Source: Firmicutes bacterium ADurb.Bin300
Lineage (GTDB): Bacteria > Bacillota > Clostridia > Oscillospirales > Acutalibacteraceae
Direction of reading: 5' to 3'
Length of the DNA: 39,184 nucleotides
NCBI GenBank assembly: GCA_002069015.1
Contig: MWBL01000015.1
Coordinates: 1 to 39,184 of the forward strand
The translations under genes were made by a program, and so were the position numbers. This document shows, one piece after another, positions 25,015-33,904 of this stretch. Position 1 is the first letter of the stretch. Every line of letters begins with the position of its first letter. The notes under the pieces are model-generated. The model did not search any database. It saw only the letters and a program-made list of their open reading frames with translations, and was not told the DNA's origin.

Positions 25015-28000
25015 AAAAATAGCCTTTACCGAAGACCAGAATAACGCTGTAAATGCTAAAGGCGGAACGCTGTTTGTCAGTGCGGCGGCGGGCTCAGGCA
25101 AGACTGCTGTCTTAACCGAGCGTGTAAAAAGACTTCTTTCCGATGAGAATGAGAGTATAAGTCCCGACGAGCTTCTTGTGGTTACATATACAAGAGCTGC
25201 GGCTGCGGAAATGCGCGAGAAAATCGCGGATGCGTTACGGCTTGAAGTGTCGCAAACAGGTAACAAAAGGCTGAAAAAACAGCTTTTACTCCTTCCTTGT
25301 GCAGATATTTGTACTATTGATTCTTTTTGTGCAAAGCTCGTCAGGGAGAATTTTCATTTAGCGGATGTTATGCCGGATTTTCGTATGCTCAGCGAGCAGG
25401 AGGAGTTTGGATTTGAGCAAGCTGCCGCAAATGAAGTCCTTGAGCAGCTTTATCAAGGTGAGGAAGAGGATATTTCACTTTTGTTGGATTTATTTACAAA
25501 TGAAAAAAGTGACGGTCCGCTTTATGATGCCGTTATTAAGCTATACAAATACTCCCAATCATATCCCTTTCCCAAAAAGTGGCTACTCAGCTTAAGTGAT
25601 ATGTATGACCCGGATAAGCCCATTTCGGAAACAATATGGGGCAGAACAGTTCTGAAAGACATAGAGCAGGGCATTGATTATGCCGTTTCTTTGAGTGAAG
25701 GAGCACTTAAAACCGCAGCAAGAGATGAAAAAGTTTATGAAAACTATTCGTTTGCAATAAATAATGACCTTTCTCAGCTCAATAATTTGAATAATCTTGT
25801 CTCAGAAGGGGACTGGGCTTCTGTAGTAACGGCGCTTAGAAGCTTTAACTTTGAAAGGCTTGGCTCGGGCGCGAAAAAAGCCGAGCCAAACTTAAAAGAA
25901 AACGCCAAAAAACAGCGTGATAAGGTTAAGGATATAATTAAGAAATTATCAGATTATCAACTGCCCTCGCAAAGCGAGCACAGGGAGGATGTCTATGCGC
26001 TTAAGCCTTCCATAAAGCTGCTGATTAATACCGTGATTAGCTTTTATGATAAATTAAATGAAATCAAAAAAGAGGAAAACAGCTACAGCTTTAGTGACAT
26101 ACTTCATAAGAGCATTTCTTTACTTGTCGGCGACAAGGGAGAGAAAACGCCTTTAAGCAAAGCCCTTTCAGAAAAATACAAGGAAATACTTATAGATGAA
26201 TACCAGGATACAAACGAGGCTCAGGATATATTGTTTTATGCTCTTTCAAAGGACGGTAATAACATTTTCTTCGTCGGAGACGTCAAACAAAGCATTTATG
26301 GCTTTCGTAATGCAATGCCTGAATTGTTCCTCAGGAAAAAAGAGAGCATGCCTATGTATGACGGCGTGGCTTTCCCGTCTCAGATTATGCTTGACAGAAA
26401 TTTCAGAAGCAGAAAAACCATTTGTGAATGCGTAAATCATATTTTCTCCCGTATTATGTCAAAGCGTATGGGAGAGCTTGACTACGACAAAGGCGAACGA
26501 CTTGTAGCCGCGGCAGATTATCCGCCTTCTTCTGAAAGCGAGGTCGAGCTTATTATACTTAATGCGCCTACAGGAACAAACACGCAGGATATGATAACGC
26601 TTGAAGCGGAATATGTTGCCGAATATATTGAAAAAGCTGTTAAAAGCGGTTTTTCCATTAAAGAAAAGAACAACCGGCGCCCCGTGCGCTTCGGAGATTT
26701 TTGCATATTACTCAGAGTAAATAAGGGTGTTTCAACGGCTTATTACAACGCTCTTAAAAAACGAGATATTCCTGTGACCACTGCAAGCGATTCGCATTTT
26801 TTTTCAACGCGTGAAATATCGTTTATACACTCTTTACTTCGTGTTATCGACAATCCGCTGTTAGATGTGCCTCTTGCGGCCGTGCTTATGTTCCCCGTAT
26901 TCGGCTTTAGTGCTGATGATTTGGCGAATGTTCGTATTGCAGGGCGTGAAGAACCGTTATTTACGGGACTTTGTGCAAGAGCTGAATCAGGAGATAAAAA
27001 AGCATCCTGTTTTATTGAAGCTTTTACAGGTTTCAGAAATGAGGCATCAAGGCTCGGAATTGTTGATTTGTTGTTTTATCTGTTTGATGAGACAGGAATT
27101 TTCAGCGTTGTTTCTGCTATGGACCATGCACAGGAAAGGCGTCGAAATCTTCTTGCCCTTTTAAATCTTGCAAAAGAGTATACAGGAGGAAAAGAAGGCT
27201 CAATCAGCAGCTTTACGCTGTTCTTAAATAAGGCATGCGCCGGCGGTAAAGGCGTTGAGCAGTCAAGCTTGCAGGATTCCTTTGAGCATGAGGTCAAGAT
27301 TATGTCTATCCATAAAAGCAAGGGTCTTGAGTTTCCGGTAGTCATTATCGCGAATTGTTCTAAGAAATTTAACGATAAATTTACAAGGGAAAACTTGCTT
27401 ATAGACAGAAAAACAGGAGTGGGTATACTCAGGCGCGATATTGCCACTCTTTCAAAATACAAAACAGCTTCACTTATTGCAGCGCAGCTGAGCACTGAAC
27501 AAACTGAAAGAGCAGAAGCGCTCAGACTTCTTTATGTTGCAATGACAAGGGCAAAGGAAAAGCTTGTTATGCTTTGCTCAAAAACGGAAAAGTCCGACTT
27601 TTCTTTCATTGATAATATGATTGATGAGAAAGGCGGTGTCTATCCTTTTGCAGTGAGAAAAGCAAATTCGTTTTATGATTGGATTGCAGCAGGCTTAGTA
27701 AATCATCCTGATGCAGAATTACTGAGAGTGACAGACAAAACAGGAAGAATTGAAATACCCGAAAGCGCTTTCAGCCTGAAAATTACAACAGACAATCTTT
27801 GTGAAAAAGAAGCTCCCGAAAAATCTTTAGAGTTTTCTTCAAAGCCCGATAGGGAAACGACACAGCTTATTGATGAACGCATTTCCTATGTTTATCCGTA
27901 TATTTCACTCAAAAGAGTTTCGGCTAAAAGAACGGCGTCATCCTTGGCACACGACGATGCCGCCGCACAATTTTTTGCCCAAAACAAACCATCCTTTGTT

Positions 28001-28519
28001 TCCGAACAGTCAAATGCAACCGTAAGGGGGACAGCAGTTCACAAATTTTTAGAGCTTTGCGATTTTAAGTCTGCGGCGAAGGCTTCAAAATCTGAGGCAA
28101 AGCGGCTGCTAAATGACGGAAATCTTTCACAAGAGGAATACGAGTATATTGATTTTTCAAAAATAGATAAATTTTTCTGCTCTCCTCTTGGCATAAGACT
28201 CCTTTCTGCACAGAGCATTCTCAGAGAATACAAATTTTCCGTTTTCAGAAGAGCGGGCGAGCTTTATGAAGGCTTGAATGAAACTTCAGCAGATGAGCAG
28301 ATAGTTGTCGAGGGTATTATTGACTGTGCTTTTTATGAGGGCGATAAGCTGATTTTAATCGACTATAAAACAGATAAAATAAATGATTTGGAAACACTTA
28401 AAATGCGTTATCAAAAACAGCTTAATGCTTATAAAAACGCACTTTCCCAATGTGAGGGAAAGCAAGTAGCACAAGCGTATATTTACTCTCTGTACCTTTC
28501 AAGCGAGGTTGAGCTATAA
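25007..28519 (+). CDS. addA: ATP-dependent helicase/nuclease subunit A (AddA)
   Basis: 1170 residues from ATG 25007, fixed by AAGGAG at 24993-24998; an upstream in-frame start at 24953 lies deep in addB. UvrD-like superfamily 1 motifs are complete: SAAAGSGKTAVL (25-36), TYTRAAAAEM, DEYQDTN, VGDVKQSIYGFR, MSIHKSKGLEFPVV and LLYVAMTRAKEKL. The C-terminal RecB-family nuclease shows VEGIIDCAF and LILIDYKTDK. Its 3'-5' helicase and nuclease act with AddB in homologous recombination and in degrading foreign linear DNA. glgP follows from its own promoter. Confidence 0.97.
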   Translation: MSKKIAFTEDQNNAVNAKGGTLFVSAAAGSGKTAVLTERVKRLLSDENESISPDELLVVTYTRAAAAEMREKIADALRLEVSQTGNKRLKKQLLLLPCADICTIDSFCAKLVRENFHLADVMPDFRMLSEQEEFGFEQAAANEVLEQLYQGEEEDISLLLDLFTNEKSDGPLYDAVIKLYKYSQSYPFPKKWLLSLSDMYDPDKPISETIWGRTVLKDIEQGIDYAVSLSEGALKTAARDEKVYENYSFAINNDLSQLNNLNNLVSEGDWASVVTALRSFNFERLGSGAKKAEPNLKENAKKQRDKVKDIIKKLSDYQLPSQSEHREDVYALKPSIKLLINTVISFYDKLNEIKKEENSYSFSDILHKSISLLVGDKGEKTPLSKALSEKYKEILIDEYQDTNEAQDILFYALSKDGNNIFFVGDVKQSIYGFRNAMPELFLRKKESMPMYDGVAFPSQIMLDRNFRSRKTICECVNHIFSRIMSKRMGELDYDKGERLVAAADYPPSSESEVELIILNAPTGTNTQDMITLEAEYVAEYIEKAVKSGFSIKEKNNRRPVRFGDFCILLRVNKGVSTAYYNALKKRDIPVTTASDSHFFSTREISFIHSLLRVIDNPLLDVPLAAVLMFPVFGFSADDLANVRIAGREEPLFTGLCARAESGDKKASCFIEAFTGFRNEASRLGIVDLLFYLFDETGIFSVVSAMDHAQERRRNLLALLNLAKEYTGGKEGSISSFTLFLNKACAGGKGVEQSSLQDSFEHEVKIMSIHKSKGLEFPVVIIANCSKKFNDKFTRENLLIDRKTGVGILRRDIATLSKYKTASLIAAQLSTEQTERAEALRLLYVAMTRAKEKLVMLCSKTEKSDFSFIDNMIDEKGGVYPFAVRKANSFYDWIAAGLVNHPDAELLRVTDKTGRIEIPESAFSLKITTDNLCEKEAPEKSLEFSSKPDRETTQLIDERISYVYPYISLKRVSAKRTASSLAHDDAAAQFFAQNKPSFVSEQSNATVRGTAVHKFLELCDFKSAAKASKSEAKRLLNDGNLSQEEYEYIDFSKIDKFFCSPLGIRLLSAQSILREYKFSVFRRAGELYEGLNETSADEQIVVEGIIDCAFYEGDKLILIDYKTDKINDLETLKMRYQKQLNAYKNALSQCEGKQVAQAYIYSLYLSSEVEL

Positions 28520-28535
28520 AAGCAATTACTTATAG

Positions 28536-28564
28536 TTGCAATTGCGGCGAAATTAGTATATTAT
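28536..28564 (+). promoter_or_regulatory. SigA promoter of glgP
   Basis: TTGCAA (28536-28541), 17-nt spacer, TATTAT (28559-28564), in the 99-nt gap after addA. GGAGG (28608-28612) precedes the ATG by 6 nt. Confidence 0.65.
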
Positions 28565-28618
28565 GTATAAGAATCGTGCTATTATATCATAATTAACACT
28601 ACATTTTGGAGGAATTGT

Positions 28619-31021
28619 ATGAATTATAAGCTTTCGAAGGCTCAAGCAAAGGAGCTTTTAGAAAATAAGCTGCTTCACTTTTTCGGTGTTTCGCCGGAAG
28701 AAGCGACATATGACCATTATTATAAGGCCATCTCTATGATTTTGCGCGATATGATGGCTGTCGGTCGCTCCGAATTATCTGAGAAAACCGATAAGACGGG
28801 TAAAAAAAGAGTATATTATCTTTCGATGGAATTTTTAATGGGGCGTTCGCTGAAAAACAACTTATATAATTTTAATTTAACCGGGACGTTTCAAAGCGTC
28901 CTGTCCGAATACGGCGTGAGGCTTGATAAGCTCTATGAATGCGAGCCTGACGCGGGTTTGGGAAACGGAGGGCTTGGGAGGCTTGCCGCTTGTTATATGG
29001 ATGCCCTTGCAACGGGAGGATATGCTGCAAGAGGATATTCTATCTTGTATGAATTCGGTATTTTCAGGCAAAAGCTTGTAGATGGTTGTCAGACCGAAAT
29101 ACCCGATTATTGGTTGCCGGGAGGAGAGGTTTGGCTTACTGCAAGACAGTCAAGCTCTGTAGAGGTTAGCTTTGAAGGAGAGGTTGTCGAGTCCTGGGAT
29201 GAGCGTTATCATCATGTGGAAATAAAGGACGCAACCGTTATAAAGGCTGTTCCTTATGATATGTTCATTTCGGGCAAAAACGGGAAAGGGATTTCCGTAT
29301 TAAGACTATGGAGCGCACAGGCACCAGGGTTTGATATGACTCTATTCAATCAGGGTGATTATATTCGCTCAATGGAGCGTCAGGCGATGGCTGAGGTTAT
29401 CAGCAAGGTTTTATACCCATCGGATAATCATCCGGAGGGAAAGTCGCTAAGACTGCGTCAGCAGTATTTTCTTGTTTCGGCGTCCGTTCAGGATATTGTA
29501 AGGCACCATCTCAGAGAATACGGAACCCTTGATAATTTGCCCCAAAAGGCTGCAATTCATATTAATGATACGCATCCCACTATGGTTATACCCGAGCTTA
29601 TGCGTATTTTGCTTGACGAGTGCGGTTATGAGTGGGACGATGCGTGGAGACTTGTTACAAACACTGTCGCTTATACAAATCACACTGTTCTCAGCGAGGC
29701 TTTGGAGTGCTGGGGCGAGGGGCTTGTCAAGCGTCTTATTCCGAGAGTTTATCAGATAATTAAGGAAATTGACAGCCGCTTGCGTCAATATGTCTTGGAA
29801 TCAACTCACGATAACTCTTATGTTGAGAGAACCGCTATTATTTCGGGTGAAGCAGTAAAAATGGCTAACCTTTGCGTGGCATCGTGCCATAGCGTCAACG
29901 GAGTTTCGGCTCTCCACAGTAAGATTATCAAGGAAAGCCTTTTTAACGATTTTTACAAGCTTACTCCCGATAAATTCAAGAATGTCACAAACGGGATAGC
30001 GCACCGCAGGTGGCTTTGTCAGGCTAACCCGCGCCTTACCGAATTTTTGACCGAGCTAATAGGCGAAGGCTTTATTTTGGATGCGGCCGAGCTTATCAGG
30101 CTTGAGGAATTTAAAAGCGATAAATCGGTGCTTTCAAGGCTTAGGGAGATTAAGCTTGCCAATAAAGAGGATTTTGCTGCGGACGTGTTAAGAAAAACCG
30201 GAATAAAGCTTGATACATCGTCAATATTTGATGTTCAGGTAAAAAGACTGCACGAATATAAACGCCAGCATTTGAACGCTCTTGAAATCCTTGCGCAGTA
30301 CCTTTCGATAAAAGAAAATCCGCAAGGCGATTATGTACCGCACGCATACATTTTCGGCGCAAAGGCTGCTCCGGGATATTTTGTTGCTCAGCGTATAATC
30401 AGTTTTATTCTTGCTCTTGCGGATATGATTAACAATGACCCGGAAATCAAGGATTTGATGAAGGTCGTTTATGTTGAGGATTATAATGTAACACAAGCAG
30501 AGCTTTTGATGCCCACAGCCGATATAAGCGAGCAGATATCTCTTGCCGGGAAAGAAGCGAGCGGCACGGGCAATATGAAGCTGATGATGAACGGTGCAAT
30601 TACTTTAGGAACACTTGACGGTGCTAATGTTGAGATTTATGAAGCCGTCGGAGACGAAAATATGTTCCTGTTCGGAATGACGGCACAGGAGGCGGCAAAG
30701 CTTGAGCAATCCGGCTATTCCCCAATGAGTTATTATCAGAATAACTCTGAAATTCACAAGGTCGCGGACTTTACCAATCACGGCATAAATGGCAAATACT
30801 TTTCTGATATAGGCGGGACAATAATCCACCATGACCCTTATATGGTTCTTGCCGATTTCGCGGATTACAGGCTTGCAAGGCGCAGGGCGCAGGAAGCTTG
30901 GCTCAACAAAGAAAAATGGTCTGAAATGTCACTTATAAATATTGCTCGTTCGGGACGCTTTTCAGCTGACAGAGCAATAACCGAATATGCCTCAAACATT
31001 TGGAATGTAAGCAAGATTTAA
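28619..31021 (+). CDS. glgP: Glycogen/starch (alpha-glucan) phosphorylase
   Basis: 800 residues, the typical length of bacterial family GT35 phosphorylases. Visible motifs: YYLSMEFLMGRSL, GLGNGGLGRLAACYMDA with its glycine-rich loop, HINDTHP, VTNGIAHRRW, VQVKRLHEYKRQHLN, and the pyridoxal-phosphate site EASGTGNMKLMMNGA with Lys654. It releases glucose 1-phosphate from storage glucan, which a phosphoglucomutase (possibly the hexomutase at 14.3-15.8 kb, inference) would feed to glycolysis. Not next to other glg genes. No terminator hairpin is obvious after the stop; the next gene has its own strong promoter. Confidence 0.97.
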   Translation: MNYKLSKAQAKELLENKLLHFFGVSPEEATYDHYYKAISMILRDMMAVGRSELSEKTDKTGKKRVYYLSMEFLMGRSLKNNLYNFNLTGTFQSVLSEYGVRLDKLYECEPDAGLGNGGLGRLAACYMDALATGGYAARGYSILYEFGIFRQKLVDGCQTEIPDYWLPGGEVWLTARQSSSVEVSFEGEVVESWDERYHHVEIKDATVIKAVPYDMFISGKNGKGISVLRLWSAQAPGFDMTLFNQGDYIRSMERQAMAEVISKVLYPSDNHPEGKSLRLRQQYFLVSASVQDIVRHHLREYGTLDNLPQKAAIHINDTHPTMVIPELMRILLDECGYEWDDAWRLVTNTVAYTNHTVLSEALECWGEGLVKRLIPRVYQIIKEIDSRLRQYVLESTHDNSYVERTAIISGEAVKMANLCVASCHSVNGVSALHSKIIKESLFNDFYKLTPDKFKNVTNGIAHRRWLCQANPRLTEFLTELIGEGFILDAAELIRLEEFKSDKSVLSRLREIKLANKEDFAADVLRKTGIKLDTSSIFDVQVKRLHEYKRQHLNALEILAQYLSIKENPQGDYVPHAYIFGAKAAPGYFVAQRIISFILALADMINNDPEIKDLMKVVYVEDYNVTQAELLMPTADISEQISLAGKEASGTGNMKLMMNGAITLGTLDGANVEIYEAVGDENMFLFGMTAQEAAKLEQSGYSPMSYYQNNSEIHKVADFTNHGINGKYFSDIGGTIIHHDPYMVLADFADYRLARRRAQEAWLNKEKWSEMSLINIARSGRFSADRAITEYASNIWNVSKI

Positions 31022-31065
31022 ACTTGGCGATAATTTTGTTCATTAGCAAAAAAAATACAAAACTA

Positions 31066-31094
31066 TTGACTTTTGAGCATTGCTGTTGTACTAT
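31066..31094 (+). promoter_or_regulatory. SigA promoter of the Thr-rich linker membrane protein
   Basis: TTGACT (31066-31071), 17-nt spacer, TACTAT (31089-31094). AAAGGGG at 31141-31147 is the ribosome site before ATG 31159. Confidence 0.75.
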
Positions 31095-31158
31095 TATAGT
31101 GTAATTTGCTCAAGGCTTTTCGAGCAAATGCTTACAACTGAAAGGGGAAGCAATTTAA

Positions 31159-32100
31159 ATGAAAGATACTTGGTTAAAAGTTGTTGTTATCGCTCTTGCC
31201 GCAGCGCTTGTTTTTACCATAGTAACAAGTAACATTGTATCAATTACCGCTATTTCCACACTTAAAAAGGCGAAATCGGGCAGTTTAGTCGTAATAGACG
31301 ACACTACCGCTCCTGCAAACGGAGCAGATGATACTACCGCATCTCCCGTTGATGCTTCGGGCATGGTAACTCAACCTGTTGACACAACGCCCGACACAGC
31401 ATCGGGATCGGGCACAGGCGGAAATACCGCGACTACAAAGGCTTCCGGCGGAAGTGGAAACACCACCGCGCCTTCGGGGAAATCAACCGGAGAGATATTA
31501 AATATTTATAAAACAGCAATAAACAAAGTTAAGCTTAACGCAGCGGCCGGCTATTCAAAGAAGGAATGGCAGGAGTTGCCGGAGCTTGCTATAGGAAATA
31601 ATGAAACCGTAAATAATTTCGTCCAGGAAAAAGCTGCCGAATATATGACTACTGCCGATGAAGTAAACCCGGAAATCAGCGCTAAGGGCTCAGAAGACGC
31701 AAAGAGGCGGTTCCCGGGCTGTACTCTTACTGATTTGTCAAAAATCCAAAAGGCAACCTGCGAGGACAAGGGCTCTTATTATAAGATAACCATTGTTATG
31801 CAGGACGACAATACCCCGTCTAAAGAAAAGAATATCTTAGGACAAATTACGAACTCGGTGCTTTATAAAGAGGAGATAGTTGAGGAAGTTGATAGCTTTA
31901 AGGTCGTTAAGATTAAATCTATGACTATTCTTTATAATGATTTTACCATAACATGCGAAATTACAAAGGACGGCAAATTTAGGTCTATGAAGCATTTTGC
32001 AACGGTTGACATAGCTGTAAGCGCTACTATATTCTTTATTCCGATGAACGGTACGGGAAAGCTGCTTAACCACTGCGAATACTACGATTTTAAGTATTAA
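31159..32100 (+). CDS. Membrane-anchored extracytoplasmic protein of unknown function
   Basis: 313 residues. One N-terminal hydrophobic segment (7-31) without a lipobox or obvious signal-peptidase site acts as a signal anchor. A low-complexity linker rich in Thr, Ala, Ser, Gly and Asp (about 46-110) follows, then a folded domain of about 200 residues starting at EILNIYKTAINKVKLNAAAG. No catalytic motif is recognisable. The pattern of anchor, Thr-rich spacer and single domain is frequent in Clostridia surface proteins; the domain may resemble Clostridia-specific hypothetical families, but I cannot name one. It has its own promoter and a strong terminator, so it is monocistronic. Confidence 0.85.
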   Translation: MKDTWLKVVVIALAAALVFTIVTSNIVSITAISTLKKAKSGSLVVIDDTTAPANGADDTTASPVDASGMVTQPVDTTPDTASGSGTGGNTATTKASGGSGNTTAPSGKSTGEILNIYKTAINKVKLNAAAGYSKKEWQELPELAIGNNETVNNFVQEKAAEYMTTADEVNPEISAKGSEDAKRRFPGCTLTDLSKIQKATCEDKGSYYKITIVMQDDNTPSKEKNILGQITNSVLYKEEIVEEVDSFKVVKIKSMTILYNDFTITCEITKDGKFRSMKHFATVDIAVSATIFFIPMNGTGKLLNHCEYYDFKY

Positions 32101-32107
32101 AAAAACA

Positions 32108-32133
32108 AAGCCTGCCGAAAGGCAGGTTTTTTT
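32108..32133. terminator. Strong terminator, shared by convergent genes
   Basis: CCTGCC, GAAA tetraloop, GGCAGG, then seven T (32127-32133), with AAAG on the upstream side. It ends the 313-residue protein gene 10 nt after its stop. The TAA of the convergent small membrane protein (32132-32134) lies at the end of the T-run. Confidence 0.93.
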
Positions 32134-32386
32134 ATTGATTATATCTAACGGCTCTCGCAACAATAAACGATAAAACAGAAAGTCCGAAAGTGCTTTTCAA
32201 AGCAACGACACAGTCAAGCACAAGGTTATAGTGAGTGGTCGAATCTGTAAAAAGATAAATTAATCCTACCGCTGCCGATGCGATGACCAAAACGGTTAAA
32301 ACCGGTATGTAGAATTTAATCAGTGTTGACGAAAGCGGTGTTAATGATTTATAATGTTCTCGAACCTTGTTAAGTAATTCAGCCAT
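32132..32386 (-). CDS. Small two-helix membrane protein, unknown
   Basis: 84 residues: a cytoplasmic-looking N-terminus of about 20 residues, then hydrophobic segments at about 24-46 (FYIPVLTVLVIASAAVGLIY) and 57-76. No family recognised. It looks real because AAGGAGAG precedes the ATG at proper spacing and a near-consensus promoter lies at 32405-32433. It is convergent with the preceding gene and divergent from the isomerase gene. Confidence 0.7.
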   Translation of the reverse strand: MAELLNKVREHYKSLTPLSSTLIKFYIPVLTVLVIASAAVGLIYLFTDSTTHYNLVLDCVVALKSTFGLSVLSFIVARAVRYNQ

Positions 32387-32404
32387 ATTATCTCTCCTTG
32401 TTTA

Positions 32405-32433
32405 ATTATACATATACGGGTTACTTTAATCAA
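32405..32433 (-). promoter_or_regulatory. SigA promoter of the 84-residue membrane protein
   Basis: On the minus strand TTGATT (32428-32433), 17-nt spacer, perfect TATAAT (32405-32410), about 19 nt before the start codon. Confidence 0.7.
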
Positions 32434-32476
32434 TGGTAAATAACGGAATGCGATTACAATCAGGAAAGGGGAACAG

Positions 32477-33286
32477 ATGGCAGGCAGAATCGGTATATCC
32501 ACCGCCTGTTTTTATCCGCTTGAAACGGAGAAATCATTACGGAGGATTTGTGAAAGAGGAGTAAAAAGCTGTGAAATATTTTTAAATACAGTATCAGAAT
32601 TAGAAGATAGCTTCATAAAAGGCATCTCACGGCTGCTGACTGATAACGAAGTATATGTAACATCTTTGCACCCGTTCGCCTCCTTTGCAGAGTCATACGC
32701 TCTTTTCAGTTCATATAAACGAAGGTTTTATGACTCATTAGAGCTTTTAAAGCGCTATTTTGAGGTTATGAATACATTTGGGGCAAAGGTGCTTGTGATA
32801 CACGGGGGAAAGTATTCGCTTTCTATACCAAAGGAAGAGTATTTTGAGCGATTCGGGGAGATTGCTCTTATCGGGAAAGCCTCAGGTTTAATTACGGCAC
32901 AGGAAAATGTTGTTCACTATCTGTCTGAAAGCCCGGATTTTATGTTCGAAATGAGCGACGCACTCGGGGATTTGTTCAATATGGTTCTTGACATAAAGCA
33001 GAGCCTTCGCGCCGGGGTTTCTCCCGTTGAGTTTATTTCCCGTGTAGGCGAGGATATAGCACATGTTCACCTTAGCGACCACAACACGCAGCACGACTGC
33101 ATCGCGCCGCTTTTGGGAGAATATGACTTTGCTTCTTTGTTTGATAAATTGGGGGATATCGGATATAAGGGAGATTATACCTTAGAGCTTTACAGCTCAA
33201 GCTATGAAAGCGAAGACGAGATTTTTGATTCGTGCGATAAACTGCGGCATCTTTACGAGAAAAGACTTGAAAATCGGTTAGACTGA
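32477..33286 (+). CDS. TIM-barrel sugar-phosphate isomerase/epimerase family protein
   Basis: 269 residues of the xylose-isomerase-like/AP endonuclease 2 superfamily. Strand motifs appear in order: GISTACFYP (6-14), SCEIFLNT (31-38), SLHPF (63-67), LVIHGGK (106-112), then metal-ligand candidates E143 (TAQENV), D172 (LDIKQS), H198 (HVHLSD) and E237 (TLELYS). Substrate cannot be assigned; both sugar epimerases and endonuclease IV share this fold, but Nfo-specific motifs are not seen. GGAAAGGGG precedes the ATG. nrdR follows after 46 nt, perhaps in the same transcript. Confidence 0.87.
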   Translation: MAGRIGISTACFYPLETEKSLRRICERGVKSCEIFLNTVSELEDSFIKGISRLLTDNEVYVTSLHPFASFAESYALFSSYKRRFYDSLELLKRYFEVMNTFGAKVLVIHGGKYSLSIPKEEYFERFGEIALIGKASGLITAQENVVHYLSESPDFMFEMSDALGDLFNMVLDIKQSLRAGVSPVEFISRVGEDIAHVHLSDHNTQHDCIAPLLGEYDFASLFDKLGDIGYKGDYTLELYSSSYESEDEIFDSCDKLRHLYEKRLENRLD

Positions 33287-33332
33287 TGTTACAATACAGG
33301 AAATATCCGGAAAATTACTAAGGGGTGTTGAA

Positions 33333-33791
33333 ATGAAATGTCCGTTTTGCGGTTTTGAAGAAAGCAAAGTAATAGACTCGCGTCCAACAGACGAGGGGGA
33401 GCGCATACGTCGCCGCCGAGAGTGTATTAGCTGTGCCAAAAGATTTACGACATATGAGATAATCGAAACAGTACCGATTGTAGTCGTCAAGAGGGACAAA
33501 TCACGACAGGTTTTTGACAGGGACAAAATCCTCGGGGGAATGCTAAGGGCGTGTGAAAAGCGACAAGTGTCTATAGATACAATTGAAAAGGCTATCGATC
33601 AAATTGAAATGGAGCTTCAAAACTCACTTGACCGAGAGGTTAATTCCACCAGAATAGGCGAACTTGTAATGCAAAAGCTCAAAGAAATCGACGAAGTCGC
33701 TTATGTCCGCTTTGCCTCTGTCTACAGGCAGTTTAAGGATATTAACACATTCAGGGACGAGCTGAATAAGCTTCTTTTAGAAAACACTTAA
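33333..33791 (+). CDS. nrdR: Transcriptional repressor NrdR
   Basis: 152 residues, standard length. The zinc ribbon has C3, C6, C31 and C34 (CPFC, CISC) with the DNA-contacting RIRRRREC, followed by an ATP-cone domain (about 49-139, starting [19 protein letters not shown]). NrdR senses ATP/dATP and represses ribonucleotide reductase genes through NrdR boxes. No nrd gene or NrdR box was recognised in this window. Together with the dgt-like gene it is a second dNTP-pool control gene here. Confidence 0.97.
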   Translation: MKCPFCGFEESKVIDSRPTDEGERIRRRRECISCAKRFTTYEIIETVPIVVVKRDKSRQVFDRDKILGGMLRACEKRQVSIDTIEKAIDQIEMELQNSLDREVNSTRIGELVMQKLKEIDEVAYVRFASVYRQFKDINTFRDELNKLLLENT

Positions 33792-33841
33792 GTAATTTGC
33801 GGATGTTTTGTGCCTTCATATGCAATTATCGCTTTAAAAAC

Positions 33842-33882
33842 AGACCGAATCTCAAAGCTAAAGCAAGAGATTCGGTCTTAAT
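33842..33882. terminator. Terminator between nrdR and alkaline phosphatase
   Basis: AGACCGAATCTC (33842-33853) pairs perfectly with GAGATTCGGTCT (33867-33878) around a 13-nt loop, followed by TAATT on the plus strand; on the minus strand T-rich sequence follows. It can serve the two convergent genes. Confidence 0.75.
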
Positions 33883-33904
33883 TCAATTTATAAAAAACAG
33901 AATA

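Noticed and set aside
21631..28519. Cas4-like or novel defence nuclease-helicase pair
   Set aside because: Complete AddB (Fe-S cysteines, nuclease) and AddA (SF1 motifs, nuclease) signatures and 8-nt overlap identify the standard AddAB complex.
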